Source: Enterococcus florum | GTDB lineage: Bacteria > Bacillota > Bacilli > Lactobacillales > Enterococcaceae | Assembly: GCF_004309355.1 (NCBI RefSeq) | Contig: NZ_BJCC01000012.1 | Location: forward strand, 1 to 64,000 | Direction of reading: 5' to 3' | Length of the DNA stretch: 64,000 nucleotides | The notes under the pieces: generated by a model | Told to the model about the DNA's origin: nothing | The model's input: only the letters and a program-made list of their open reading frames with translations | Database searches by the model: none | Program-made: the position numbers and the translations under genes | Part shown: positions 8,859-17,784 of the stretch, piece by piece | Layout of the letters: the number at the start of each line of letters is the position of its first letter | Position numbering within the stretch: the stretch's first letter is position 1

Positions 8859-9278
8859 ATGCGTTATATTTTAGCGAGCCACGGTCCGTTTGCGAAAGCA
8901 GCACTAGCGAGTGCAGAAATGATCGTTGGTGGTCAAGAAAATGCAGATGCTTTAGAAGTCAGTTTTGATACGACATTAGACGGGATGAAAGGAGAAATTA
9001 TAGAAGTTATTGAAAAAAATGCAGAAGAAGAGTACATCATTTTTTGCGATATATTAGGCGGAACCCCATTTAATGCCAGCATTAAAGTTTTGCATGAATT
9101 TTCAAATCTTTCAATTGTTACAGGATTTAATCTTCCTATGTTAATTGAACTGTTCATGTCACCGTTAGAAACGAAAGAGCAATTATTGGAAAAAGTTCGA
9201 GAAATATATCCGGAAAGTTTGAGTATTTTTGATAAGTCGATGCTGGAAAAAGAAGAAGAGGAAGCCTACGAATTATAA
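8859..9278 (+). CDS. PTS mannose-family enzyme IIA
   Basis: A 139-residue EIIA-Man-type protein. It starts MRYILASHGPFAKAALAS, with the phosphorylated histidine at residue 8 in the family SHG motif, and has the conserved DILGGTPFN loop (about 62-70). It accepts phosphate from HPr and hands it to the IIB protein encoded next. GGAGG lies just before the ATG. The four genes IIA-IIB-IIC-IID are in order and tightly spaced, and together form a complete sugar importer of the kind used for mannose, GalNAc, sorbose and glycosaminoglycan fragments. Confidence 0.92.
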   Translation: MRYILASHGPFAKAALASAEMIVGGQENADALEVSFDTTLDGMKGEIIEVIEKNAEEEYIIFCDILGGTPFNASIKVLHEFSNLSIVTGFNLPMLIELFMSPLETKEQLLEKVREIYPESLSIFDKSMLEKEEEEAYEL

Positions 9279-9325
9279 AGAGCCTTTTATTATTGAAACT
9301 ACTACGATTGTGAGGAGAAAAAAAG

Positions 9326-9796
9326 ATGGCTATTGAATTAGTAAGAATTGATGACCGCTTGATTCACGGTCAAGTTGCGACAACTTGGACAAGAAACTAT
9401 GATATCGAACAAATTTTGATTATCGATGATAAAACAAAAAATGATCCGGTGCAGGCTTCCGTCGCTAACTTTGCGGTTCCGGCAGGCGTCAAAGTAATTA
9501 TCTTCGGCGTTTCCCAATTTGCAGAAGTCATGAAGAAAACTGAAATCAAAAAGCGCACCATGCTCTTATTTACAAATCCTATAGATATTCTTCAATTGGT
9601 TAAAGAAGGGTTGGAAATTTCTGAAGTAAACGCTGGTGGTATGCGCTTCAGAGATGGCAGAAATCGTTTGTCTAAAGCAATCTCAGTTACTGAAGAAGAG
9701 GATCAGGCATTTAGAGGGTTGATGGAGAAAAACATTCATATAAATGTCCAAATGGTACCAAAAGATCCACGTGTTGACTATAAAACATTGATCTAA
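9326..9796 (+). CDS. PTS mannose-family enzyme IIB
   Basis: A 156-residue cytoplasmic IIB protein. The start IELVRIDDRLIHGQVATTW contains the phosphorylated histidine at residue 14. VNAGGMRFRDGR and VQMVPKDPR further along are typical of the N-acetylgalactosamine/sorbose branch. It passes phosphate from IIA to the incoming sugar at the IIC-IID membrane complex. Because a mannose-type PTS phosphorylates a sugar hydroxyl (usually C6), a sulfated substrate handled here should carry its sulfate elsewhere than C6. Confidence 0.92.
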   Translation: MAIELVRIDDRLIHGQVATTWTRNYDIEQILIIDDKTKNDPVQASVANFAVPAGVKVIIFGVSQFAEVMKKTEIKKRTMLLFTNPIDILQLVKEGLEISEVNAGGMRFRDGRNRLSKAISVTEEEDQAFRGLMEKNIHINVQMVPKDPRVDYKTLI

Positions 9797-9811
9797 AGAG
9801 GAGGGGAAGGA

Positions 9812-10609
9812 ATGTTAGTAACATCCTTATTAGTTGCTTGTTGGGCAGGTTTTTGTGCTTTAGACCAATTTGGACCCCATTTGGGTTTTAGAAAACCGCT
9901 TTTAGCAGGTGTTGTCGTTGGTTTGATCTTAGGAGAACCAACAGAAGGGCTGATCATTGCTGGAACACTTGAATTGATGTGGTTGGGGACAAATAATGTG
10001 GGTGCTTATCAGCCACCAGATGTTATCTCAGGGGCGGTTGTAGGAACGGCGATCGGAATTTTGTCTGGCGGTGGGGAAGCCGCGGGTGTTGCGGTAGCGA
10101 TCCCGGTTGCTTTGTTGGTTCAACAATTAAGTATGATCATCATGACCTTCAACGTTACATTAGTCCATCGTGCAGACAAAATTATTCAAAGCGGTGAATT
10201 CGGACAAATTGATAAACTTCAATATCTGGGAGGGTTCTTCTTTTTCCTAAGTCGGGCAGTACCTGTGTTCATCGCAGTTTATCTTGGAGCGCCTGCAATT
10301 GAAGCTGTTTTAGCGGCTGTTCCAGAATTCATTTTAACTGGATTGACCATTGCATCGAAAGTAATCCCGGCCGTTGGTTTGGCTATGCTGCTGTCTATGA
10401 TGATGAAAAAGAACATGTGGATCTTTTTACTTTTAGGATTTTCCTTAGCGACATTCCTACAGCTGCCAACCATTGCGGTAGCGATGTTTGCCTTGTGTGC
10501 GGCCGCTCTATACGACATCTTAATGAATCGTGCTGGTGGGGTAAAAGGTAGTGCCGCCGATAGTTCGACGGTTACGGTAGCCGATGATGAAGGGAGCTTT
10601 GATCTGTAA
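9812..10609 (+). CDS. PTS mannose-family enzyme IIC
   Basis: A 265-residue polytopic membrane protein. LVGLILGEPTEGLIIAGTLELMW-like sequence near residues 34-58 and the run of glycine-rich helices match the EIIC-Man family. AGGAGGGG precedes the ATG. The gene ends on a TAATGG that supplies the start of IID (one-base overlap), showing coupled translation. IIC and IID form the transport channel together. Confidence 0.9.
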   Translation: MLVTSLLVACWAGFCALDQFGPHLGFRKPLLAGVVVGLILGEPTEGLIIAGTLELMWLGTNNVGAYQPPDVISGAVVGTAIGILSGGGEAAGVAVAIPVALLVQQLSMIIMTFNVTLVHRADKIIQSGEFGQIDKLQYLGGFFFFLSRAVPVFIAVYLGAPAIEAVLAAVPEFILTGLTIASKVIPAVGLAMLLSMMMKKNMWIFLLLGFSLATFLQLPTIAVAMFALCAAALYDILMNRAGGVKGSAADSSTVTVADDEGSFDL

Positions 10610-11418
10610 TGGAAAGTACAATCACTAAAAAAGATTTAAACAAAGTATTTTGGCGGTCGCAATTGATTCAGTTTTCACACAATTATGAACGGATGCAGAG
10701 TCTGGGAACGTTGTATTCGATCACACCAGTTTTAAAAAGACTGTATAAAGACCGTCCTGTGGAAGAAAGAATTGAAGCGCAACAGCGCCATCTAGAATTT
10801 TTCAACAGTCATCCCGTACTGGTTCCCTTTATCTTGGGAATCACGATTGCCTTGGAAGAGAGTACTGATGAAGATGAAAAAGAATCTGTGATCGCTGTGA
10901 AAACCAGTTTGATGGGGCCGTTGGCCGGTTTAGGCGATAGTTTACTGAACTTTACCTGGTTTCCAATCGCCGGCAGTATTGGGGCTTCCTTTGCGGTAGA
11001 TGGTAACTTTTTGGGACCGATCTTGATGTTTGTCATGATTAATGTGCTCTATTTTCCGTTGAAATATTATGGTGTTCACATGGGGTATACCAAAGGAAGG
11101 GATTTGCTGACTTCTGAAAATGGCAAGAAGCTGTTAGACCGGATTAGTACTTCAGCCAATGTTCTAGGGGTAATGGTCACAGGTGCCTTGATCGCTTCAA
11201 CGGTAAATATTACGTTAGGCATGCAATACGGCAAAGGCGATACAGCGATCAAAGTTCAGGAAATGTTAGACAAAGTTATGCCTAACATGCTGCCGATGTT
11301 GATGACAATCCTATGCTTGTATCTATTGAAGAAATGGAATGGCAAACATGTGGTTGCGATGATCTTTGTTATCATTTTTATCGCGATAGCCTTATCTGCA
11401 TTTGGAATCTTGGTATAA
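10609..11418 (+). CDS. PTS mannose-family enzyme IID
   Basis: A 269-residue IID protein. ITKKDLNKVFWRSQLIQFSHNYERMQSLG at the N-terminus is the family opening. ESVIAVKTSLMGPLAGLGDSLL (about 95-116) is the strongly conserved IID motif, and the C-terminus is a hydrophobic anchor. It completes the PTS complex and overlaps IIC by one base. The sulfatase follows after 12 bp, so uptake and desulfation are co-expressed. Confidence 0.92.
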   Translation: MESTITKKDLNKVFWRSQLIQFSHNYERMQSLGTLYSITPVLKRLYKDRPVEERIEAQQRHLEFFNSHPVLVPFILGITIALEESTDEDEKESVIAVKTSLMGPLAGLGDSLLNFTWFPIAGSIGASFAVDGNFLGPILMFVMINVLYFPLKYYGVHMGYTKGRDLLTSENGKKLLDRISTSANVLGVMVTGALIASTVNITLGMQYGKGDTAIKVQEMLDKVMPNMLPMLMTILCLYLLKKWNGKHVVAMIFVIIFIAIALSAFGILV

Positions 11419-11430
11419 GGAAGGGAAAAG

Positions 11431-12912
11431 ATGCGTACAATTTTAGTTTTAATGGATACGTTACGAAAAGATTATTTATCTGCCTATAATCCAACAACCA
11501 ATGTTCAGACGCCTAACCTGGATGCTTTTGCGAAGGATTCGCTGACTTTTGACAATCATTATATTGGATCAACGCCGTGCATGCCTGCACGGCGGGATTT
11601 AATGACCGGTCGATTAAACTTTTTGGAACGTTCTTGGGGCCCAATAGAACCTTTTGATATCACGTTACCAAAAGTATTGGCGGAGCAATCCGTATTTTCG
11701 CATCTAACAACAGATCATACCCACTACTTTAGATTGGGTGGAGAAGGTTATATCAATCAATTTGATACTTGGGATTTTCAACGCGGGCAAGAGGGCGATC
11801 CATGGCATTCGATCATGCGTGACCCTGAGTGGATGCCGGAACAGTATCATGGTCGTTTGCGTAAGCAATACCAAGCCAATCGAGAGTTATGGTGCGATGA
11901 CGAAGATGCCTATCCAACACCGCGAACGTTTGCTTCGGCGTGTGATTGGTTAACAACGAACAAAGGTGAACAGGATTTCTTTTTACAAGTAGAGGTTTTT
12001 GACCCTCACGAACCCTTTGATGTTCCGAAAAAGTATATGGATCTCTATCAAAAAGATTACGCGGGTCCCTTTTTCGAAACACCGGTGTATGGAAAAGTCG
12101 ATGTTCCTGAAGAGGCTGAAGAGTATGTTCGAAATCGTTATTCGGCGCTGGTTACGATGACGGATGTGCATTTTGGCCGGCTGATCGACAAATTGAAGGC
12201 GTTGGATATGTATGAGGATACTCAGATCATCGTTACCTCCGATCATGGGTATTTCTTGGGTGATCGCGAATTATTTGGGAAAAACTATATGCACAACTTT
12301 AATGAATTGGCGGCGATTCCGTTGTTTGTTAAACATCCCCAGCGAAAAAAGGCAGGAAAAAGAACGAGTGAATTAACACAAAATATCGATGTGATGCCGA
12401 CGGTTTTGGATACCTTTGGAATCGCGGTGCCCGCTGAAGTTCAAGGAGTTTCGTGGCAGCCGATTTTTGAGGAAGAACCAAGAAACAAACCCTTTGCGCT
12501 TTATGGGGCTCATGGTATCACGGTCAATATCACGGATGGAAAGTACACGTATTTCCGATCACCGAATGAACAAAATCAACCGCTATTTGAATATGCAGGG
12601 ATTCCTACAACGATCCGTCATTATCTTGGAGAAGCAGATCCTGCAAGTATTCAAACGGGGCGCTTTTTAACGAGAACGGATTATCCTGTTTTCAAAGTAC
12701 CAATCAAACGAGCAGCGATTTTAGACGGCCTGCCGGATGTTTCTGAATACACCAAGGATAGTTTGCTGTTTGATCTCGAACAGGATCCTTATCAACAGAG
12801 TCCGATTCATAATGCTGAGCTGGAAGAAAAGTATAAGACTTTTTTGAAGGAGCAATTGGTAATATTGGAAGCGCCGAAGGAACAACTGGAAAGACTTTCA
12901 CTGAATAACTAG
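11431..12912 (+). CDS. Cytoplasmic Cys-type sulfatase
   Basis: A 493-residue arylsulfatase-superfamily enzyme. The signature C-x-P-x-R is CMPAR at residues 50-54, followed by RDLMTGR. Cys50 should become formylglycine through the radical-SAM enzyme encoded at 13800. Metal-binding acids are seen at LVLMDTLRKDY (D9), and VTSDHGYFLGDR (about 269-280) is the family DHG motif. There is no signal peptide, so it works inside the cell, after PTS import. Its substrate is inferred to be a phosphorylated sulfated sugar. Most characterised gut sulfatases are secreted or periplasmic, which makes the location notable. GGAAGGG precedes the ATG. Confidence 0.92.
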   Translation: MRTILVLMDTLRKDYLSAYNPTTNVQTPNLDAFAKDSLTFDNHYIGSTPCMPARRDLMTGRLNFLERSWGPIEPFDITLPKVLAEQSVFSHLTTDHTHYFRLGGEGYINQFDTWDFQRGQEGDPWHSIMRDPEWMPEQYHGRLRKQYQANRELWCDDEDAYPTPRTFASACDWLTTNKGEQDFFLQVEVFDPHEPFDVPKKYMDLYQKDYAGPFFETPVYGKVDVPEEAEEYVRNRYSALVTMTDVHFGRLIDKLKALDMYEDTQIIVTSDHGYFLGDRELFGKNYMHNFNELAAIPLFVKHPQRKKAGKRTSELTQNIDVMPTVLDTFGIAVPAEVQGVSWQPIFEEEPRNKPFALYGAHGITVNITDGKYTYFRSPNEQNQPLFEYAGIPTTIRHYLGEADPASIQTGRFLTRTDYPVFKVPIKRAAILDGLPDVSEYTKDSLLFDLEQDPYQQSPIHNAELEEKYKTFLKEQLVILEAPKEQLERLSLNN

Positions 12913-12928
12913 AAAGAGTGGTGTTCAA

Positions 12929-13783
12929 ATGAAAGAGAAGTTTGTTGAGCAAATGGACATAAAAGAGCTCTTGAAGAAAATCAACACAGCGGATAAAGAA
13001 ATTGCGTTTGTTGTAGAAAAGGAAATTGAGGCGATTGAAAAAGCCGTCGAGTTAGCCTATCAAAAGTTTCTACAAGGCGGGCGAATCATCTATTGCGGCG
13101 CTGGCAGTTCTGGGCGAATCGCTGCGATGGATGCGTTGGAAATGACCCCTACCTATGGAATTGATCCTACTCGCTATTTCTGTTTGTTAGCAGGCGGGAA
13201 GGAAGCAATGTTTCAAGTAGTTGAGCAAGCAGAGGATTCAGAAGAACAGGCTTGTCTGGCGTTAAAAAATGTTCAATTGAATGATTCCGATGTTGTCGTA
13301 GCCATTGCGGCTAGTGGAAAAACGCCCTATTGTCTTGCGGCGTTAACTTATGCAAAAGAAGTTGGAGCTTCTACCATCAGTCTATCTTGTGTTGAAATGA
13401 GTAAGTTGAAGACAATCGCTGAAACCGCGATTGATCTTCCGGTTGGAAAAGAAATCGTCAGTGGTTCGACACGAATGAAGGCGGGTACAGCGCAAAAGCT
13501 AGTGTTGAATATGTTCTCAACTGCACTGATGGTTCGTTTGGGAAAAGTTTTTGAGGATTCGATGATCTATGTCCAGCCGACCAATAAAAAGTTGGTTCAG
13601 CGCACGATCGATATTTTAAAAAGTACAACCACTTTATCAGACGAAGCGTCTGAAGAGCTGCTGAAAAAAGTCCAGTACGATCTCCCGACAGCTATTTTAA
13701 TGGAACGGCAGGGTCTTTCTCAGAAAAAGGCAAAGGCAATTCTTGATCAACAGAACGGAAATTTATCAAAGATTTTAAATTAG
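12929..13783 (+). CDS. MurQ-like SIS-domain etherase/lyase
   Basis: A 284-residue SIS-domain protein. GAGSSGRIAAMDALEMTPTYG (about 51-71) corresponds to the MurQ active-site segment, with the glutamate of LE matching the catalytic acid of E. coli MurQ. AGGKEAMFQVVEQAEDSEE keeps the second glutamate, and SGSTRMKAGTAQKLVLNM and VQPTNKKLV are family hallmarks. MurQ removes lactate from N-acetylmuramic acid 6-phosphate. Nothing else here handles muramic acid, so this member may act on a different 3-substituted sugar phosphate from the imported substrate. Family membership is firm; the substrate is not. Confidence 0.85.
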   Translation: MKEKFVEQMDIKELLKKINTADKEIAFVVEKEIEAIEKAVELAYQKFLQGGRIIYCGAGSSGRIAAMDALEMTPTYGIDPTRYFCLLAGGKEAMFQVVEQAEDSEEQACLALKNVQLNDSDVVVAIAASGKTPYCLAALTYAKEVGASTISLSCVEMSKLKTIAETAIDLPVGKEIVSGSTRMKAGTAQKLVLNMFSTALMVRLGKVFEDSMIYVQPTNKKLVQRTIDILKSTTTLSDEASEELLKKVQYDLPTAILMERQGLSQKKAKAILDQQNGNLSKILN

Positions 13784-13799
13784 ATTGGAGCGTTCAACC

Positions 13800-14939
13800 G
13801 TGAAGCACATTTCTATCCTAATCAAACCAGCATCAGCACAATGCAATATTCGTTGCAAATACTGCTTTTATGCTGACATTAGTTCACTAAGAGATGTTCG
13901 TTCTTATGGAAAGATGAAGAATGAAACAACCGAAAAAATGATTGCCAATATTTACTTAGATTTGGCAGACGGAGATGAGCTGACACTTGCCTTTCAAGGG
14001 GGAGAGCCGACGCTAGCCGGACTTGCCTATTTTGAGAGACTTGTGAAGCTGGTTGAGCAACAATCAAAAAGAGTCACAGTTCATTATGCAATCCAAACAA
14101 ACGGCATGGTGATCAATGAACGCTGGTGCAGATTTTTGAAGCGTCATGATTTTTTGGTCGGGCTGTCCATTGACGGCAGTTCGACCTATCATGATTTGAA
14201 CCGACTGGATACTAAAGGACGCGGTACCTATCACCGCGTGTTAATAACCAAAAAACTGTTTGATGAGTTTCAAATTGATTACAACGTTTTGTGTGTCTTG
14301 ACGAATCAATTAGCGAAAGAAGCGAAGAAGGTTTTTCGCTTTTTGCAAGACCAGCAAATTCATTTTGTTCAACTTATCCCTTGTTTAGATGAGTTGCATG
14401 CCGATGAAAAAAGCAGTTATGTGCTGAGCCCTCAGCGTTTTGCCTCGTTCTATCAGCAGCTTTTTAAGCTATGGCTCAAGGAACTTGAAAACGGAAAATA
14501 CATAAGTATCAAATTGTTTGATGATTTGGTCTATCTGTTTGCTAATAAGCAGGTGAATGCTTGTGGGCTGATCGGAAATTGCCAGATTCAATATGTGATT
14601 GAGGCAGATGGTAGTGTTTATCCTTGTGATTTCTACGTTTTGGATGAGTATCGAATGGGTTTCATTCAAGATAAAGGTTTAAAAGAACTATTCCAGCAGA
14701 CAATCACCAGAGATTTTTTATGTGAAAAGCCAAAAATCTCAAGTCTTTGTTTGAATTGCCCATTTAAACATTATTGTGGCGGCGGATGCAAGCGAATGAA
14801 AGATGTAATTTACGTGGATGAACAGTATGAATTCTGTGGCTATCAAATGCTACTTAACACACTCGTTCCAAAATTACCAGCAATTATTGATAGTCTTGAG
14901 CAATTTAAACATCAGCAACGACTAATAAAAAAAGGTTAG
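13800..14939 (+). CDS. Anaerobic sulfatase-maturating enzyme (radical SAM, SPASM)
   Basis: A radical-SAM enzyme of about 379 residues. The cluster motif CNIRCKYC near residues 16-23 binds the SAM-reducing 4Fe-4S cluster. The C-terminal SPASM cysteines lie in CGLIGNC, YPCDFY, CLNCPFKHYCGGGC and EFCGY. Enzymes of this class oxidise the active-site Cys or Ser of sulfatases to formylglycine. I prefer the GTG at 13800 (MKHISILIKPAS), which has GGAG nine bases upstream, over the in-frame TTG at 13785 that overlaps that site. Its presence beside a Cys-type sulfatase is a strong functional pairing, and works without oxygen. Confidence 0.92.
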   Translation: MKHISILIKPASAQCNIRCKYCFYADISSLRDVRSYGKMKNETTEKMIANIYLDLADGDELTLAFQGGEPTLAGLAYFERLVKLVEQQSKRVTVHYAIQTNGMVINERWCRFLKRHDFLVGLSIDGSSTYHDLNRLDTKGRGTYHRVLITKKLFDEFQIDYNVLCVLTNQLAKEAKKVFRFLQDQQIHFVQLIPCLDELHADEKSSYVLSPQRFASFYQQLFKLWLKELENGKYISIKLFDDLVYLFANKQVNACGLIGNCQIQYVIEADGSVYPCDFYVLDEYRMGFIQDKGLKELFQQTITRDFLCEKPKISSLCLNCPFKHYCGGGCKRMKDVIYVDEQYEFCGYQMLLNTLVPKLPAIIDSLEQFKHQQRLIKKG

Positions 14940-14952
14940 AGGGAGAAATTTT

Positions 14953-15729
14953 GTGATTGGGCTTGTTTACTTTTTGGTAATCGTATCTGCAAATACGATT
15001 GGTGCGATCTCAGGTATGGGCGGTGGCGTATTAATTAAACCGATTTTTGATGTTATCGGGGCGCATTCATTGGCCGCTATTTCTTTTTATTCTTCTATGG
15101 CAGTTTTCACGATGTCGATCGTGTCGACGCTACGGCAAGTGAGAAATAAAGTTTCAATTCATTGGAACAAGGCATTGTTGATTTCTGTTGGCTCGATGTC
15201 TGGCGGTGCTTTGGGGAACCTGGCTTTTGAATGGATATTACAGTTCTCAAATGAACGAACTACACAAATGCTTCAGATTATCCTGACCATTCTAACTTTG
15301 CTATTTGCACTTTTTTATTCGAAAAAAGAAAACTTCAGCTTCTGCTGTCAATTCTCTTTAATCTATGTACTGGTGGGGTTGGTTCTCGGTTTTTTAGCTA
15401 GCCTGTTAGGCATTGGCGGCGGACCGATCAATGTGGCGATGCTGATGTTGTTTTTCGGTATGCCGATCAAAGAGGCAACGGTTTACTCAATCATCACGAT
15501 CTTCTTCTCACAAGCTTCAAAGCTAATGCTCATATTTTTCACGGCTAGTTATCAGCGATTTGATTTAGCGATGCTGCTATTTGTGATCCCCGCAGCTATT
15601 TTTGGAGGCTGGTTTGGGGCAAAAATGAGTGGCATCCTTCCATCTAGAAAAGTAAGCATCGTTTATCAAGCGGTCATTTTTCTTGTCTTGTTGATTAATT
15701 GTTTTAATGGATTCAGGCTTTTCTTTTAA
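14953..15729 (+). CDS. TauE/SafE-family sulfur-anion exporter
   Basis: A 258-residue membrane protein with about eight hydrophobic segments and the two internal repeats typical of TauE/SafE: SGMGGGVLIKPIFD near residues 20-33 and LGIGGGPINVAMLM near 152-165. Family members are implicated in export of sulfite, sulfoacetate or other sulfur anions. It starts with GTG after AGAGGGAGA, 13 bp after the sulfatase-maturating enzyme. In this operon it would remove the sulfate, or a reduced product, freed by the sulfatase. That role is inferred from position. Confidence 0.85.
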   Translation: MIGLVYFLVIVSANTIGAISGMGGGVLIKPIFDVIGAHSLAAISFYSSMAVFTMSIVSTLRQVRNKVSIHWNKALLISVGSMSGGALGNLAFEWILQFSNERTTQMLQIILTILTLLFALFYSKKENFSFCCQFSLIYVLVGLVLGFLASLLGIGGGPINVAMLMLFFGMPIKEATVYSIITIFFSQASKLMLIFFTASYQRFDLAMLLFVIPAAIFGGWFGAKMSGILPSRKVSIVYQAVIFLVLLINCFNGFRLFF

Positions 15730-15774
15730 CAATGCTGTATTTTAACGAATACGAGAGAGAAACGAGAATTAAAG

Positions 15775-16391
15775 ATGTTAAAAGCAGACAGATTTCAGAA
15801 ATTATTAACATTGCTGAAGGCTAATGTTACCATTCGCAGTACCGAAATCATGGAGAAAATCCCTGTTTCCAACATGACGGTTCGTCGTGACCTAGATAAA
15901 CGAGAGCGGTAGGAATTGTTAGAACGAATCCACGGTGGGGAGAAGCTGCAAAATCTTTGTCGCCGAACGGAGCTTTCCCATTTTTCTTGGTATAGGAACG
16001 ACAATAGAACTCATTGTACCGTATATGGACGTTGATTTTTAAGAATCGTAAAAAACTGTCAACTGATCTTTGAACAATTGAACAAGCATAAGAAAAATTG
16101 GAAAATCTATTTACTTGATGGAAAGTTTTGGAAAATGACTCAAAGCTTTGTTAGCGAGATTACGAATAAATCGCTGGAAAACGGGAATTTCCATAAAGCT
16201 TTTAGTTGTAATGCAATAAGCGAACAAAAAATGATGACTGCAAGCTTTAAAGAGGACCAGACGCAGCAAATTGCACTAAATTATTCTATTCAACGTTTTC
16301 TACTGATCGATCATTCGAAGATTGGCAAGCAAGGTTTTCTGCTTATTATAATCTGACTGATTTGACAGCTGTTATTACAGACGAGGTATGA
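15775..16391 (+). pseudogene. Decayed DeoR-family regulator (copy A)
   Basis: The start ATGTTAAAAGCAGACAG opens a DeoR N-terminus: FQKLLTLLKANVTIRSTEIME and VSNMTVRRDLDK, then a stop codon at about 15910. After frame changes the rest of a DeoR protein can be followed: RIHGGE, FLGIGTTIELIVPYMDVD, and near the end YNLTDLTAVITDEV before a stop at 16389-16391. Several stops and frameshifts break it. It lies inside the sulfatase operon on the same strand, so it was probably the operon's own regulator before it decayed. Confidence 0.7.
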
Positions 16392-16744
16392 GAAATTATT
16401 GCAGATCCGCTCAGGCCTGCTGGAAATGCACCTACTGCTTAGACTGTTTGAGTAGCGAATGGTGCGATTAATGTTACTACCATAAGAATAATGACAATTC
16501 GATCACACCAGTCACGACCATGCGAATCAATTTACCATGAGTGACAACGAGCAATGCAGCGTAAAACCCATAGCGATGATTCCACCGAGCGGCAACAATT
16601 TGTTTCCAGGTAAAATGATTGCTTCTGTGTCCTCTAGTTTGAAAAACGAACATAAGTTTTCTTTGTCGATTAAATTAATGAAAGCCATGATATCAGCTGG
16701 CATTCCCGCTTGCCCCTCGCCATTCTCATGCAAGATCATGAAAA
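16392..16744. other. Degenerate segment between two broken DeoR genes
   Basis: No intact gene. On the minus strand a frame over about 16537-16740 has coding-like sequence rich in hydrophobic residues (LPLGGIIAMGFTLHCSLS) with an in-frame stop; it may be the tail of a lost membrane protein. The family is not recognised. Confidence 0.3.
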
Positions 16745-17311
16745 GAAAACGGACGGAGCTTTGATCGCTTAAAGAAGCTGCATACCAAAGAGAAGGAATA
16801 TGTAGCCAAAAATGCAGCGGCACACATTACAAAAGAAGATGGTATGATCTTTCTTGGATTTGGCACCACGATTGAACTGATGACGCGATACATTGAGCCT
16901 TCCTCGTCACGGTTCGTGACCAACAGTCTTACGGGTTTCAACCTATTAAGTGAGCCAAAACGATCTGAGTTCTATTTAATCGACGGACTCTATCGTGAAA
17001 AGACGGGCGCTTTTGTTGGTTCAATCGCGAATGAGACAGTGCAGAAAATCGGTATCAAGAAGGCTTTTGTCGGTGTCAACGGTCTAAAGGGCATCGAGGT
17101 CTTAAATTTCAGTATTGAAGAAGGCACTTTGCAGAAGAACGTCTTAGACAACGTAGCTGAAAAATATTTGGTTTCTGTTGCAAATAAATTTGACCGTAGT
17201 GACTTTTATACGTTCTACGATCTGCGCAAGATCGATGCACTATTTACGGATTCTACTCTTTCAGCCGAACTGAGGAGTTATTATCAGCAATACACCAAGA
17301 TCATTCAGTAA
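16745..17311 (+). pseudogene. DeoR-family regulator fragment (copy B), sensor domain only
   Basis: The frame encodes a complete DeoR effector domain: KEKEYVAKNAAAHITKEDGM, FLGFGTTIELMTRYI, AFVGVNGLKGIEV, and the ending YTFYDLRKIDALFTDS. The DNA-binding half is missing; an in-frame stop lies at about 16736 and no HTH is found upstream. An ATG at 16844 could start a 155-residue protein without the HTH. It stops 20 bp before lacA. A truncated sensor might still be made, but the simplest reading is a pseudogene. Confidence 0.65.
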
Positions 17312-17331
17312 TTTATTAGGAGGAAACTAAA

Positions 17332-17760
17332 ATGCGTGTAGTAATTGGTTCAGACAGTGATGGCATGAGATTAAAGGAATTGATCAAGGCAGACTTGATC
17401 GATAGAGGATTTACAGTAGTAGATAAAAGTGAAACGGCTTCAGAGGATTTTGTGGAATCAACTTTGGCAATCGCCAATGATTTGAATGAAAACGAAGGCA
17501 GCTTAGGGATTGCGGTTGACGGTTATGGCGCTGGTAGTTTTATCACAGCAGTTAAGGTCAAAGGAATGGTAGCAGCAGAAGTTTCCGATGAACGTAGTGC
17601 TTACATGACCCGCGAACACAACAATTCTCGTATGATCACCCTTGGTTCAAAAATCGTCGGTGATGAATTGGCGCTGAACATCGTTAGAGAATTTCTGCAA
17701 GCGAACTACAATGGCGGGCGTCATCAAGTTCGGGTCGATATGTTAAATAAAATGGCCTAA
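17332..17760 (+). CDS. lacA: Galactose-6-phosphate isomerase subunit LacA
   Basis: A 142-residue RpiB/LacA-type protein, the usual LacA length. The start [19 protein letters not shown] and the segment [18 protein letters not shown] match LacA. With LacB it converts galactose 6-phosphate to tagatose 6-phosphate. TTAGGAGG precedes the ATG. Together with lacB, lacC and lacD downstream it completes the tagatose-6-phosphate route, here joined to a sulfatase PTS operon rather than to a lactose PTS and phospho-beta-galactosidase. This indicates that the imported sugar is galactose-configured. Confidence 0.92.
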   Translation: MRVVIGSDSDGMRLKELIKADLIDRGFTVVDKSETASEDFVESTLAIANDLNENEGSLGIAVDGYGAGSFITAVKVKGMVAAEVSDERSAYMTREHNNSRMITLGSKIVGDELALNIVREFLQANYNGGRHQVRVDMLNKMA

Positions 17761-17784
17761 GAAAATCGAGAGAGGACGAATAGA

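Noticed and set aside
11738-12246. Several frames of 70-90 codons overlapping the sulfatase gene on both strands
   Set aside because: The sulfatase frame carries the C-x-P-x-R and DHG motifs and a ribosome site; the others have neither domains nor start signals.
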